Shown here: positions 1-11,019 of the stretch, piece after piece
How the letters are laid out: every line of letters starts with the position of its first letter
How positions within the stretch are numbered: the first letter of the stretch is position 1
Source of the DNA: Globomyces pollinis-pini
Taxonomy: Eukaryota; Chytridiomycota; Chytridiomycetes; Rhizophydiales; Globomycetaceae
Length of the DNA: 63,211 nt
Direction: 5' to 3'
NCBI GenBank assembly: GCA_025399215.1
Contig: MU621173.1
Coordinates: 1-63,211, forward strand
The notes under the pieces: model-generated
What the model was told of the DNA's origin: nothing
What the model saw: the letters and a program-made list of their open reading frames with translations, nothing else
Database searches by the model: none
Position numbers and translations under genes: made by a program

Positions 1-19
1 AACATATATTGTAACTATA

Positions 20-573
20 CTAGAGCTTGGGCCTTTCAACTGCAAATTTACTGTGACTACCAGTTGCAATCAATTTGCCATTGGCAAATATTTCAGATGT
101 ATTAAAGGACATAGTCTTGCCTATTTTGTTGCATTTTGTCACCACTCTATTCTTTTTAGAATCTAATCATTTACCTAACATTAGTCTAATTCACAAAATA
201 CCGAACTACATCCCCCAATCTAGCTGTTGATAAATAGGAAACTGTCAAATCCGTGCTCATAGCCGGTTCCAAGTATTGAGCTTTCACGGAATTTGCAAAA
301 AATGCTTGGATCGTTATGATTAGATTCCTTACCACAAACATCAATCAATGTTGCTATGACCCCTCCATGCAACGTTTTATAGCCATTCAAATGAATTTCC
401 TCCACTGGCATCTATAATCATGAGCGCAACTCCAATACCTCGATGATGGCTATCCCTGCTGTTGAATCGCAACTGATCACTTTCAGCTTTTGAAGAATTT
501 GTCTGTGAAAGCCTGAAGCTACTAAGAAATCCCAGGCCTGGTTCAATTCAGTGAGTGTGATCTTATCAGGCAT
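20..573 (-). CDS. ACOT13/THEM-like hotdog acyl-CoA thioesterase
   Basis: Hydrolyses acyl-CoA esters in the ACOT13/PaaI branch of the hotdog fold; the substrate is not readable from sequence. Start ATG (MPDKITLTEL) is at 571-573. A 27-nt intron leads to the exon containing NGYKTLHGGVIATLIDVC, the family's HGG helix signature. A 50-nt intron leads to the exon with STDLTVSYLSTARLGDVVR, the strand pair typical of ACOT13. The last gap (147-201) consists of two abutting GT...AG units. The final exon has NGKLIATGSHSKFAVERPKL and then TAG. All joins keep frame and family order, so the gene looks complete at ordinary ACOT13 length. It is divergent from the SBDS-domain gene across about 200 bp. Family assignment is firm. 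Confidence 0.85.
147..201 (-). other. Two-unit head-to-tail intron array (thioesterase gene)
   Basis: Read on the minus strand, the gap between VVR and VVTKCNKIG is a 27-nt GT...AG unit (175-201) followed directly by a 28-nt GT...AG unit (147-174). Removing both keeps the frame; no coding residue lies between them. Confidence 0.7.
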
Positions 574-772
574 AGTTACTCTATGGAAAAAAAGTAAACT
601 AAACGGTACCTTGGAATGTGATCAAGGCATTGATATGTTTATTTTCCATAATGCATTAAATGCTTTGAATTAAGTATAGTTGGTGATTGTTCATTATAAA
701 TCCTCTCACCCTGGCAACTAAAACCCAAACCCAAACGCGATTTTTCTTTTCCCTTATATTCTACAACAGAAC

Positions 773-1339
773 ATGGGAAAATCAGATAAATCCGAACGAT
801 GCGTTTATACTACTGCAGCAGACACTGTTAAACAAGGTAATGCAACCAGCCTATTGATATTGGCTAGAATTCTTCATGTATGTTGAACCTGGTGAAGTAA
901 GTGCATAGCAATTCATTGATTGTAGGTTGAAAAATGGAGAAAAGGTTGCTCAATAGTGCATTTTTAATATTAGGTAAATTGCTTGAAGATCAGGTTTAGT
1001 TAATCTACGAAATGAATAGGTATTTCGTCGCGATATCTCATATTTTTAAGGTAAAACTCAATGATACTCATCAATTAGACAAGACTATTCCAATTGTTGA
1101 AGTTGTTCAAGCATTTCAGATTTTTGAAGTGGACAACAAAAGTTCACAAGGAATTGCAATGCGACCATCCAAAGCTGATTTAGCGTATTTTCATGCGAAT
1201 TCATATCCATAGGAATGCATTTGGAACTGAAGATGAACACTTGATTGTGGAAAAGATCTTGATGGAAGGAAAGATTGTGCACAGTAAGGAAGGATTTTCA
1301 AGTGTGGGGTCCAAAGGATTCATGTCGAAATCCTTTTAA
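773..1339 (+). CDS. SBDS-domain protein, Rtc3/YHR087W-like
   Basis: Small protein of the single-domain SBDS family (yeast Rtc3), linked by family knowledge to RNA metabolism and stress; its exact role is unknown. Start ATG at 773 (MGKSDKSERCVYTTAADTVK). Later exons give EFFMYVEPGEVEKWRK, then DKTIPIVEVVQAFQIFEVD with SQGIAMRPSKADLA, then NAFGTEDEHLIVEKILMEG, matching the conserved K-TIPL-DVVQSF and AFGT..ED.VI..IL blocks. A 28-nt intron precedes NAFGTED. The gap between WRK and DKTIP (945-1078) is a run of up to five abutting intron-like units. It ends at TAA 1337-1339. The family match is clear; exon joins are by eye. Confidence 0.85.
945..1078 (+). other. Head-to-tail intron array, up to five units (Rtc3-like gene)
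   Basis: Between the exons ending WRK and starting DKTIP are abutting GT...AG units at 945-973, 974-993, 994-1019, 1020-1050 and 1051-1078. Joining 944 to 1079 gives AAA GAC AAG (K-D-K) in frame, as the family requires. The 20-nt second unit is shorter than any other intron here, so units 2 and 3 may be one. Confidence 0.65.
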
Positions 1340-1770
1340 ATAAAAATTGATTTCCATCTGCATTATACATTACCAATCAATTAATTAATCCCGATATTGA
1401 ATCATTGTGATTGGATCATGCAAAGCATGGTATACTTCACTGTTCCACACACATCATTCTGATTGATGGCAACTAGAAATAATTCTCTACCTTAATAGAT
1501 TGGTTCAATAACACCAGGAAAATTGTAACAGCATCGAATGAAATGAAACCATGCTCATAAAGAGATTAACCATTCATTTCGGAGTTTCAGGCCGTAAATA
1601 GAGATGAGATTAACAAATTACTGTCTAAGTGTATCAAAAATCAATTTCGAACAGGGTAACATTAGATGCTAAACCATAAGCTCAGTATCATCAAGAGTAT
1701 CGCTCAATATTTTGTAAAGAGATTTTTTTTAGGAAATTTGGTAAACAGTAGATAGAAAGAGTTGTTAGAC
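1340..1770. other. Intergenic, no feature recognised
   Basis: AT-rich spacer between the Rtc3-like stop and the TAD3 start on the same strand. I see no coding exon, RNA gene or repeat in it. It presumably holds the TAD3 promoter. Confidence 0.5.
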
Positions 1771-2754
1771 ATGAGTGAATCTTTGAATTGGATACCAATT
1801 CTATCAATAGAAAAAACCAGAACACTAGAAACAATCAAAGTTTATATTATCAGTATATCCAACAAGAAAACTCAATCACTACTAAAGTAATCTAATTATT
1901 TACGTATTTAATTGTAGATTATTGGATTCAAAGTTTCCTTTAAAAGATTTGTATTTCTTGAAACGAATTCAAAAACTAAATCAATCTCATAATCAATTGA
2001 TTGTCTGTAAAGAATGTGATATTGATTTGGAATCTTTAAATACAATTTTGAATGAATTTGAAGATTATTCTATAGATATTATTGAAGTATCTAAATATCC
2101 AGCTTTGACTCGTTCTCAAGTATTATAACTCTACACGTTCATTTACATTTATATAGTTTGATGATTGGAGATTACTTTGGCCAATGACTTTTCATATCAC
2201 ACCTCATCAAGATGAATTAAATTTAAGTGAATCACAATCAGCCGATTTCTATTTCACTAAATTATCATTACTTGATCCAAAATTGAATGTATGTACATAT
2301 TGATTCTTAAAAGCAGCATGGAATGATTGTGAATCCGAAATCTAATACTATTGTTACTGAAACTGAAATGAATTCAAAACATCCTTTAAATCATACTGTA
2401 ATGTTGTTGATCAATAACGTGTCTCAACTGCAATTACAAAGAGCTGTTTGTATTTAGACAATTAATTCTTTTTTAGGATGAGTTAAATGCTTCTGGCAAA
2501 CGAAAATCAAGTTTAGAAGATTATTTATGTAATGGCTTCGATTTATATATTGCTAATGAACCCTGCACAATGTATGTATTCTACGAATGTTTTGATATAT
2601 TAGGTGTACTATGGCATTGGTGCATTCAAGAATTCGTAGAGTTTTTTATGTGAATAGTTATAAGTATGGAGCATTGGGATCCCAATATCAATTTCATACT
2701 CATGAATCACTTAATCACCATTTTCAAGTTTGGAAACGGAAATGTGATGAATAA
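1771..2754 (+). CDS. TAD3: tRNA-specific adenosine deaminase subunit TAD3/ADAT3
   Basis: Non-catalytic partner of TAD2/ADAT2 in the heterodimer that converts wobble adenosine-34 of tRNAs to inosine. Start ATG 1771 (MSESLNWIPILSIEKTR). A 31-nt intron leads to LLDSKFPLKDLYFLKRIQKL. Downstream is the deaminase core: HPLNHTVMLLI, where the usual catalytic glutamate of the HxE motif is replaced by valine, and then EPC-TMCTMALVHSRIRRVFYV. The second motif is split by an intron between EPCTM and CTMAL. The HxV change is the known diagnostic difference between TAD3 and catalytic TAD2, so it is expected and not a defect. The C-terminus is LNHHFQVWKRKCDE, like ADAT3. It ends at TAA 2752-2754. Confidence 0.9.
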
Positions 2755-2945
2755 TAAATGTTTACAAAATAGATCTTACAGGTAGAGAATTATGTGATTT
2801 ATCTAACAATCAGTCGTATCTCGATTCTATTCCTACATCTAAAGCATACCATTGAACATCAAGATATTGTGATAGGAAACGAATGACAATATAATGTTTA
2901 AAACAGATAAATTTTATTCACTCGATTGGCAAATGCCATTTAATT

Positions 2946-3953
2946 TCATTTTGAATTAACGGCATTAACACCAAGTTTATAAGCACTCGACTACACGTTA
3001 AAGATAGAATTGAAAACCTTGATTTTCTCCACACCAGCATCAATATTCTTCTCTTCTTTCAATAAAAATGGTCTCAAAATGGTTTCGTAAATATGTCTAG
3101 TTCCCTATTGATCGTTAAACGCAATGATGATACATTTGTTTCTGGAATCACTAAATAAAAGATTCCCGCAGCTTTCACTAAATAATACATTGGCACCCAA
3201 AACAATAGCTTATCAGTAAATGTTTCAATAAAAATGAAGCAAGTATAGACGACCCAATAAGTTAACCTATTATACGATATAAGTAACCATATTATTCTAT
3301 ACCAATGGGTGGTAATTGTTTTATCACAAGACTCTAACGATTTGAATGACCGATAAGCAGGATAAGTAGATCCAACTAAATGAATAAATATGCCTTGAAA
3401 TAGATTAAATAACGATCCAACCAAAAATGTTGCTAATAATCCATATCCAATATACATGCCTGGAATATTAGACATCTTGCCTAATTGCTGTATAATGGAA
3501 CTTTTTTCTACTTTATCTTCAAACTACAATATGAGTTAGATCTATTCCATTTAAGAAGATGAAAAATAGGCTTTGTGATGTGTATAATCAACCACATACA
3601 TCGATCTATAAGCGGTTGCTTATCAAAATAATGTACGTATTAAAATATATTTACCAAATGAAAGGAATTTTGAAATTGTAAAGGCAACAATTTAGCGAAT
3701 GATAGTGATTTCTCCATATTAGGTTTTAATCTGCTCGAATCAGGCACTTTGACGAAACTGTTTGATAGTGGGTGAACATCTGAACTGCTTGGTTTACGAT
3801 TTAATCCTGGGGAATTTGTTGGTTCTAACATTAGTATTATTTACTTTTACCAGAAGTGACTGATGATTCTGAATAAAGAGAAGAATTTGATATGCTGGTA
3901 GGATTATTTCCATCCGTGGTTGATTTCCTGGAATGTCTTTTGTTACTTCGCAT
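2946..3953 (-). CDS. REEP/DP1/Yop1-family ER membrane-shaping protein (copy 1)
   Basis: Reticulon-like hairpin protein that curves tubular ER. Start ATG at 3951-3953 gives a Ser-rich, probably cytosolic extension (MRSNKRHSRKSTTDGNNPTS). A 26-nt intron, one of the shortest here, leads to EPTNSPGLNRKPSS. The membrane part begins FEDKVEKSSIIQQLGKMSN and contains STYPAYRSFKSLES and LTYWVVYTCFIFIETFTDKL, the TB2/DP1/HVA22 signature, with hydrophobic hairpins either side. After a 29-nt intron comes GTRHIYETILRPFLLKEE. The 3' end is ambiguous: translation can stop at 2991-2993, or a 27-nt intron can extend it to SSAYKLGVNAVNSK with a stop at 2946-2948, which resembles the paralogue at 26 kb better. 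Confidence 0.85.
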
Positions 3954-4242
3954 TTTAAATAGTGAGAAATGATGATAAAGACGCGTTTGAGATAATATTT
4001 TGATTTTGATTAAAAATCTAGATGATGACGAAATATTGAAGTATATTGGACTTAGTTACATACACCTGTTAATGTTGTGAGTCTTGTTTGCACTCTCTGT
4101 GATTTTTAAGTGTTCTAAACTGTATCCAACATACGTACCACTAGAGAATATTATTAATTATTGATTGATTATGGTTTATGTTTTTAGTGTTGATGAGACT
4201 GTTTAGTAACTGTTGATTTATCTCCATGAAACAAGTTTCCCT

Positions 4243-5920
4243 ATGAAAGGAAAGTGTCCAGACCCATCCTGTGATTCCACCACAAGAATAGTCGACCAAA
4301 GTCTAGGTCATATCATTTGTGAAGGATGTGGAATGGTGATTGAAGAAGATTCTTTGGTTAATGAAATCAGTTTTGGAGAGAATAAAGCTGGAGGGGCAGT
4401 TGCTCATGGATTTACAATTCAACATGGACAAGCAAGACATACTTCAAATGCTTCCTTTGGATTTGGTTCGAATGCGATGCGAGCTAGAGTTGATTCAAGG
4501 GAAATTACTAGAAAGAAAGGACATGCTGCCATTGAGGAAGCTTCCAATACTCAAGGTAAAACACCATAAAATGAAAAGCTAATCTCAGGTTTGCCAAATT
4601 GCTGAATATTTAACCTCATAGGTTTGAATTGCATTATTGTTTGATGTTACAGGTAATAGATTAACCTGTTTGTCTAATTCAAAGGTATTTTGAAGTAAAA
4701 TATATAACCTTAGGTATCAAAATGGATCAAGTGACTGTAAATATGGCTTGCAATATTCTAGATTTAGCATTATCACATAATTACACCAAAGGAAGGAATT
4801 ATAATTGTGTAATTGGTGGTTGTTGTTACATTGCCTGCAGATTAAACAAAACGTCTCATATGCTGATGGATTTTTCGGAAGCCTTTGCAGTAAATCAACC
4901 ACTATTCAAATTAATTGAATACAGATTAATGTATTTAGTATTGGAGCAGTATTTGTCAAACTAAGGGATTTGTTTTTTAATGGAAAAGATGCAGATCAAA
5001 TGTTGCCATTAGTTGATCCTGCATTATATATGGCTCGTTTCGCTGAAAAACTTGAATTTGGAGAAATGAAGGAACAAGTTATCATGTCCGCTTTGAAATT
5101 GGCACAGGGAATGGAACGCAGTTCTTTGGTAACTGGAAGAAAACCTGCTGGAATCTGTGCTGCTAGTAAACATTTGCTTTTTGTTTAATAGTGTCTCTAG
5201 GTTTGTTTGTTGCGGCTCGTATGTATGGATTTAAAAGAACTATCAGAGAAATTGTATTAATTGTCAAAGTATGTGGGGGAACAGTGAGAAGAAGGTAAGT
5301 CAAGAAAGCAATGTTGACTGTAGATTACGAGAATTGGCTGACACTGAGTTGGGTGATATGACAAAAGATACCTTTGAAGGAATGGCAACCAATCCAGCAG
5401 ATCCTCCATCCTACAACAAAAGGTCAAGACGAAGGGCAAGTATTGCACCTCCGGTACAGTTAGATGCAGAGGATACACCACTGCTAAATGAAGTGGTGGA
5501 ACTAATTAAAGCATCTCATGAATATGATGAAGAAAATATTGACAATTTGGATGATTTAGACGATGATCCTGATGTTATAGATGCGATTCAAGTGACTGAA
5601 GAGGAAAAAGATTTCAAAAATGAGCTGTGGACGATGATTAATTCTGATTGGATGGAAGCTCAAACTCATAAAGACCCATCGGAGTATCGACCTCCCAAAA
5701 AGGTATTTGAATGAGATGCATTGATATATACTTAGAAAACCAAACGTGGTAATCAATACGATTCGCCTTTCAAGTCTGAGAACCCAGCCGATGCCGTTCG
5801 AAAATTAGTTGAATCTAAACCTCAATTATCGAAACGATTTAACCATGACTTGGTCAAAGATTGGGTAACTTATATCTTTGAATTTTATAGTTGTAGTTTC
5901 CGGAAATTGAAGACGAATAA
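4243..5920 (+). CDS. BRF1: TFIIIB subunit BRF1 (TFIIB-related factor)
   Basis: RNA polymerase III initiation factor that bridges TFIIIC, TBP and Pol III. Start ATG 4243 (MKGKCPDPSCDSTT). The N-terminal zinc ribbon has CPDPSC and CEGC. Two cyclin-fold repeats follow: QVTVNMACNILDLALSHNYT with CCYIACRLNKTSHMLMDFSEA, then NVFSIGAVFVKLRDL through FAEKLEFGE to RKPAGICAA and VAARMYGFKRTIREIV. After DPPSYN comes the Brf1 homology II region that binds TBP, seen as EEEKDFKNELWTMINSDWME in an acidic context. The last exon ends FPEIEDE-stop at 5918-5920. The gap 4556-4713 inside the first repeat is five abutting intron-like units; skipping all of them gives the correct spacing against human BRF1. Confidence 0.93.
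4556..4713 (+). other. Five-unit head-to-tail intron array (BRF1)
   Basis: Exact abutting GT...AG units at 4556-4588, 4589-4621, 4622-4652, 4653-4684 and 4685-4713 (33, 33, 31, 32 and 29 nt). Most carry a TAAY-type branch-like motif 5-10 nt before AG. Joining 4555 to 4714 gives TQG-IKMDQVTV in frame and correct alignment length. Retaining any single unit introduces a stop or a frameshift. Confidence 0.75.
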
Positions 5921-6064
5921 TGCGTCTATATCAAACATTATTTATCTGCAGCTAATTCTTAAGTTATCAAAATTCACCTAAAATATTACCCTTTAATAAC
6001 TAATTTCCATTATCTTTATCTAATCAAATGTTGAATGAATTTGGTTTTTATTTTTACACGTAAT

Positions 6065-6453
6065 TTACTGCAATAACCATGTTTCCAATTGTCCATCTTC
6101 ATTAGCATCATCCAATTGAGCGCAAAACTATGTATAAGGTTCATTATAATTACTCCTTTAAACTCTCCATCCACAAAGATTTGAGGTAGAATCTTCTTCT
6201 CAGATTTGGATTGCATATAGTTTTTGGCTTCCTCATCCGCTGCAACATCAATCAATTCGAATGGAATCTTTTTGGCTTCAAGTAAATCTAAATTATTAAG
6301 TTTAACAGTTTGAATTGGTACCTTGAACTCTAGTTTGATCACCTCGAATCTTTGGTTAAATCTATTGATATTACCTTGACACTTCCTGGTACACTAGAAT
6401 CTAAATGATCAACAACTAGATTATATCTTACAATAAACTGTTACTTTTTTCAT
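6065..6453 (-). CDS. SH3BGRL-like glutaredoxin/thioredoxin-fold protein
   Basis: Small thioredoxin-fold protein of the SH3BGR-like family, which usually lacks the redox CxxC. The main exon reads LLEAKKIPFELIDVAADEEA and then KKILPQIFVDGEFKG, the family core with the cis-proline PQIF motif. A 26-nt intron leads to FCAQLDDANEDGQLETWLLQ and a stop at 6065-6067. The likely start is ATG 6451-6453 (MKKVTVY), joined to YSSVPGSVK as in family members that begin xVYYSSVTG. The join between that first part and LLEAKK is not resolved: one more small intron is needed and the phase does not close by eye. No CxxC is visible. It is convergent with BRF1. Confidence 0.75.
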
Positions 6454-6611
6454 TGGTAACTTTTGTAACACTACAATGCTTTACTCATCATCAAAGCAAA
6501 AAAGCACTGCTTATAGAGGTTTGATTAATCTGGTTGAATATTTGAGCATACAATTCAATTCAGTGCCGGCATGGAACATGTTTTGTTTATTGCTTCATAG
6601 AACATCAACTA

Positions 6612-7777
6612 CTACTTGACATTGGCTGGTATTGGGAACTTTTTTATCTTTGAGATATCTAATGGTTGATTTCGCTGATAAAACTCATGCAACACCTGAC
6701 TTAGTTTCTCAGGAACATCTTCTTGGATATAATGGCCTGACTCTGGAATCACAACCATTTGAAACTTGCCTGGATATTACATATTCATACGATACCTAAT
6801 GGTGGTAATGAGTACTTTGAATTTATTACCTTTCTAGTAAATAATAATTGTGTACTATACCTTGCATTTGACCAATGGTTAAAGGTTTATCAAGTCTGTC
6901 AGTGCCTACGAAAGTTAATCACAGTATTTCACCAGCTAAGACCAAGAGTTTTGCGCATGGCATTGACAAAAATTTGTCAGAAAGTCCTAGAAACCATTCT
7001 GAAGATCAATAAACATATCTGGATACCTTGCCAATATGGTGAAGATTTCGATAAATCTGTTTTCCAAACATACTTATTATCTGCTAGTTTTAACTGGGTT
7101 GGAATAGATATTTCTGCAGATTTTCGATTCATTATTTGATGGTTTCGAATCCTAGTTTAAGATTGTGCAATTCATATTACGACCAATCTATTGCATTTTC
7201 AATCGAAGGAAAACTGTTTGGTCGACTAGCTAATATCTTATTCATATGCGCTAATGATTCAATTGCAGAACCTAGCAGCATGAACAAATTAGTCAATGAT
7301 TTACCTTCCACAACATCCAACACTACACAACCAATAACGTTTTTGACTAATCGCTTGTGCATTAGATGAACCACAACGGCTCCTCCCATGCTATTAGTCT
7401 TAATTCAAGTCTATAAGTACCTGTGGCCAATTAATATAACCTGCTGGTTGGCAGTTTGATATTGCTGAATTATATCGCGTAAATCATTTGCTAGAGTTTC
7501 CAGTGATAAATCCAGTACTGAATTGTTGGAATCCAAATCTGATATATTCATCCCATGCCCTCTTTATGATGAACAAAAGTGTATCTTACCTGCAATCGAA
7601 AGAAAGAGTTGTGCAAGGAAGTAAATCCAGCATAGCCGATTGAAGTAGTGAGAAAGATGCAGCAGAGAGTCCAGCACCATGATGAAAGACAAACAACGGC
7701 CCAGAGCCAGATGAACGAAGGATTATATGAGGGGGAACTTCTTTGTCTGTCATTGGAATTAAAAAGTCAAAAAACAT
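6612..7777 (-). CDS. PPME1: Protein phosphatase methylesterase 1 (PP2A demethylation)
   Basis: Serine alpha/beta hydrolase that removes the C-terminal methyl ester of PP2A catalytic subunit. The block FVFHHGAGLSAASF is the oxyanion region. The nucleophile motif GHSMGGA is split by a 30-nt intron (GH|SMGG). CVVLDVVEGKSL and FPSIENAIDWS match PPME1. Later exons give KTDLSKSSPYW, GWFLGLSDKFLSMPCAKLL, AGTDRLDKPLTIGQMQGKFQ and ESGHYIQEDVPEKL with the catalytic histidine. Stop TAG is at 6612-6614. The start is uncertain: 7777 opens MFFDFLIPMTDKEVP, but family members have some residues before this, and a 5' exon may lie in 7778-8000. It is divergent from the glucosidase I gene. Confidence 0.88.
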
Positions 7778-8002
7778 ATCCGTTTATCTCTTACATCAAT
7801 GAAAAAGATAGCATGGCAGTATGCTTTTTCCTAAAAGTCAACTGTGTAGAGTTGATTACGGGAGAGGTATTTGGAAGACAATTACGTGTCAGATCTAAAC
7901 CCAAGTCATTGTACAGCAAACTATCTAATCGTTAGGCCATTCATATATCATTTCTAATTCTATTTCATTCCCATCGTGAGCGTTACATTTTTCCTTTTCT
8001 TC

Positions 8003-10896
8003 ATGATATTCATCACAATACTTTTGTATTTGGTTCATGCTGATACAACCTACAACAATTCAATGTTTTGGGGGTCTTATAGACCAAATTTATACTTTGG
8101 AACAAGAACTAGATCGAATCCAACATTGGTATCTATCATTCATCTGATTTTAGATGACTGGATTAGCTTGGTTTGGAACAACCTCACTGAATGATAAACC
8201 ATGGGAAAGTACCGAGTTTCTGATTTGCTTACTGTAGATATTCGTCACACTTGTGAACAAGGTGATCATTTGGAAGGTTACGCTTGGAACAAACATAATG
8301 GCAGGTATCTAATCACAAAGTTGATAAGAAACTTAGAGATTTTGGAACTCAATTGATTAAAGATTCAAAGAATAATGTGCAAATTAAAACCGAATTTTTG
8401 AAAGTCAATCATGGAAGTTATGGTACATAACTTGAAACTACTGATGGTAGGTGGTGATTGGGTTGTTCGTATTACAGGTGAACCATTGGAAGCAGCTCTA
8501 CGTAATTTTTGATCGTAATCATTGATTTCTAGCAACGGATATCTCGTTACTTTTCTATGTTGGGTTAGATGGACAAGGCAGTTTAAAACAGGAAGCAACT
8601 GAGTCAAATGATTTTGCACATTTAACAGGATCATCTGAGTTTTTGGGTGACTTCTCATTCTTTGCCAGAGGTAACAGCCTATTCTAATCATTAGACCAAC
8701 AAAATTCGCGATTAGATGACTCAGGACCATATACACTTGATGTGGATTTGGAAGGCATCAATGTTCTACCATATCAAGTCCCTGGCTCATCCATTTGGAA
8801 AGTGAAGGAATTAATACAAGGAGCAATGGTTAACACTGCGCAAAAACGCATCAACGAAGCAGGAGGAAACGAAGCTCTCTCAAATGTACATGGGATTTTG
8901 TTTGAGTAATATTAGATACACCCTTCACTACTATTTCATTTGGAAAAAGCCCAAGTTACTGATCCAAACTTATACATTTTTCAGCACACAATGTCTGGTC
9001 CATTCACAGTAACACCATTATGTAATTTTAACCGATATATAGGTAAATCTATATATTCGATAACAGACAGATTGAGTATGTATTTTTATCTGGTGCCAAT
9101 CAGAAAGTAAAAGATGGTACTTTTAAACTAGCTAATTATAGCATCCAAATACTTTTCTAAAGCATTATCTACAAAGTTAAAGAATGCGGAACAGTTGTTT
9201 GATGAAAAATTCGAGAAAGTATTTCAGCTTTCTGATAAATATTCGAAAAAAGAAAATGATTTCGCTAAAATGTTACATTTTTCAAATATCAGTTAATTAT
9301 TTAGGTTGCTTGGCAATATGTTAGGTGGCCTTGGATATTTTCATGGAACATCTATTGTAGACAATAGCCGCAAAGGATACGACGAGAGCGATTTAACTTT
9401 AGAACCCATTGACGATGCCGAAAATGAATATTTTGATTTGAGCGATTCGGATGCACCAATTGGACCTCCTCCTCCTAATCCACAACCTGATGGACCACAT
9501 ACACTATTTACTGGCGTTCCTTCAAGACCTTTTTTCCCTAGGGGTTTTCTGTGGTAAGATGAACATAAATTCATCTATGAAGGGACTCTGGATTTGATCA
9601 TCATCTTATTAGTGCATTTGATAATGAAATAAGGTATTCGTTTAGTCACTAACATAAAAATAGTTTGGATATAATGGCAAGCTGGGCTGCATTAATAGAC
9701 GAAGATGGATGGGTGGCTCGAGAACAGATTCTGGGTGAAGAGGCTCGTAGCAAGGTGATTGGATTCATTGGTAATACATTTAGGTCCCGGCTGAATTTCA
9801 AATTCAATATCCAGACTATGCAAATCCTCCAACACTTATTGGTGGTTTAAAAAGGTATATGGACAGGCGAGAAAAGGCATATGCAATAATTAGTATACTT
9901 AATACACATACTAACCATTAGAACCGGATGGAACGTTACCAACGCATGACCAACAATCATTAGAATTCCTTGTGAAGATTTATCCGAAATTTAAGAAGCA
10001 ATATGAGTGGTTTCATGAAACTCAACTGGGTCAAATCCATGACTGGAATTATGGCAAAGATATTTCATACGGTTTCAAATGGCGTGGAAGAAAGAATAGC
10101 CATATTCTTACTAGTGGTGTGTTAAATTGTCTGCTCATTCTATAATATAGGCTTGGATGATTATCCAAGATCCCCGGTTTCGCATCCTGGTGACTTGCAT
10201 GTGGATCTTCATTCATGGATGGTATATTTTGCACAAACACTTCAAACTGTGGCAGCCGAACTAGGATATGATGACGATGCTAAACAATTTGAGGTTCAAG
10301 GAAGTAAGATTAAAGAAGATTTGTTTAGTAAAACTACTTGTCCTTTAACGAAATAGAATTACACTGGGACGATAACTCAAATACCTTCGCTGATGTGACT
10401 TTCGACGCAAATGGTATAATCTCAATACTGACTGGTAGAGGAGGCACAGCATGTTGTTCATAAGGGCTACATCAGTATTTTCCCACTTCTCTTAGGAATT
10501 GTTCCCCCAGAATCACCAAAACTTGAACATTTACTAAAAATGATTCGAAACCCAGGCCATTTGTGGTCGCCATATGGAATCTGTTCATTATCAAAATCAG
10601 ATGAGTACTTTGGAAAAGATGAAAATTACTGGCGAGGTCCAATTTGGGTGAACATCAATTATCTTCTGTTGCAATCGTTACATCGGAATTACATACATCA
10701 TGGACCATATCAAACTCTTGCCTTGGGATTGTATACTGAATTGAGACGCAATATTATCAAAAACGTATACCAAAATTATGAACGCTCAGGTTATGTATGG
10801 GAGCAATATTCATGCACCGATGGGACTGGTTCACGTAGTCATCCATTTACTGGGTGGACGTCACTAGTTTTACTGGCTATGGCGGAAAAGTACTAA
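8003..10896 (+). CDS. ER mannosyl-oligosaccharide glucosidase I (GH63)
   Basis: Removes the outermost alpha-1,2-glucose from Glc3Man9GlcNAc2 on new N-glycoproteins in the ER. ATG 8003 gives a hydrophobic N-terminus [16 protein letters not shown], a probable signal peptide or anchor. It is followed by [20 protein letters not shown] and, after an intron, MTGLAWFG and [17 protein letters not shown], all GH63 N-domain hallmarks. The catalytic domain includes GFLW...[63 protein letters not shown] and the C-terminal [20 protein letters not shown] with [19 protein letters not shown] is at 10894-10896. Many short introns; a few internal joins were not checked in full. Confidence 0.9.
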
Positions 10897-11019
10897 GAAT
10901 AAAGCTTTCCATTGGATGAATTGAAAAAACAATACAATTTTAAAGTAACTAAGCATTTTATTAAAGTTCATGATAGCCGAGTCCTGGCTTGACAGAATTC
11001 ATACCTAAGCTATGTACCG

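Noticed and set aside
1780..2754. TAD3 as an inactivated TAD2 because its catalytic glutamate is valine
   Set aside because: HxV in place of HxE is the normal state of the structural subunit TAD3/ADAT3, and the C-terminal motif CTMALVHSRIRRVFY is TAD3-type.
4589..4652. Hidden micro-exons between the BRF1 array units
   Set aside because: The units abut with zero bases between AG and GT, and no unit taken as an exon keeps the frame without a stop.
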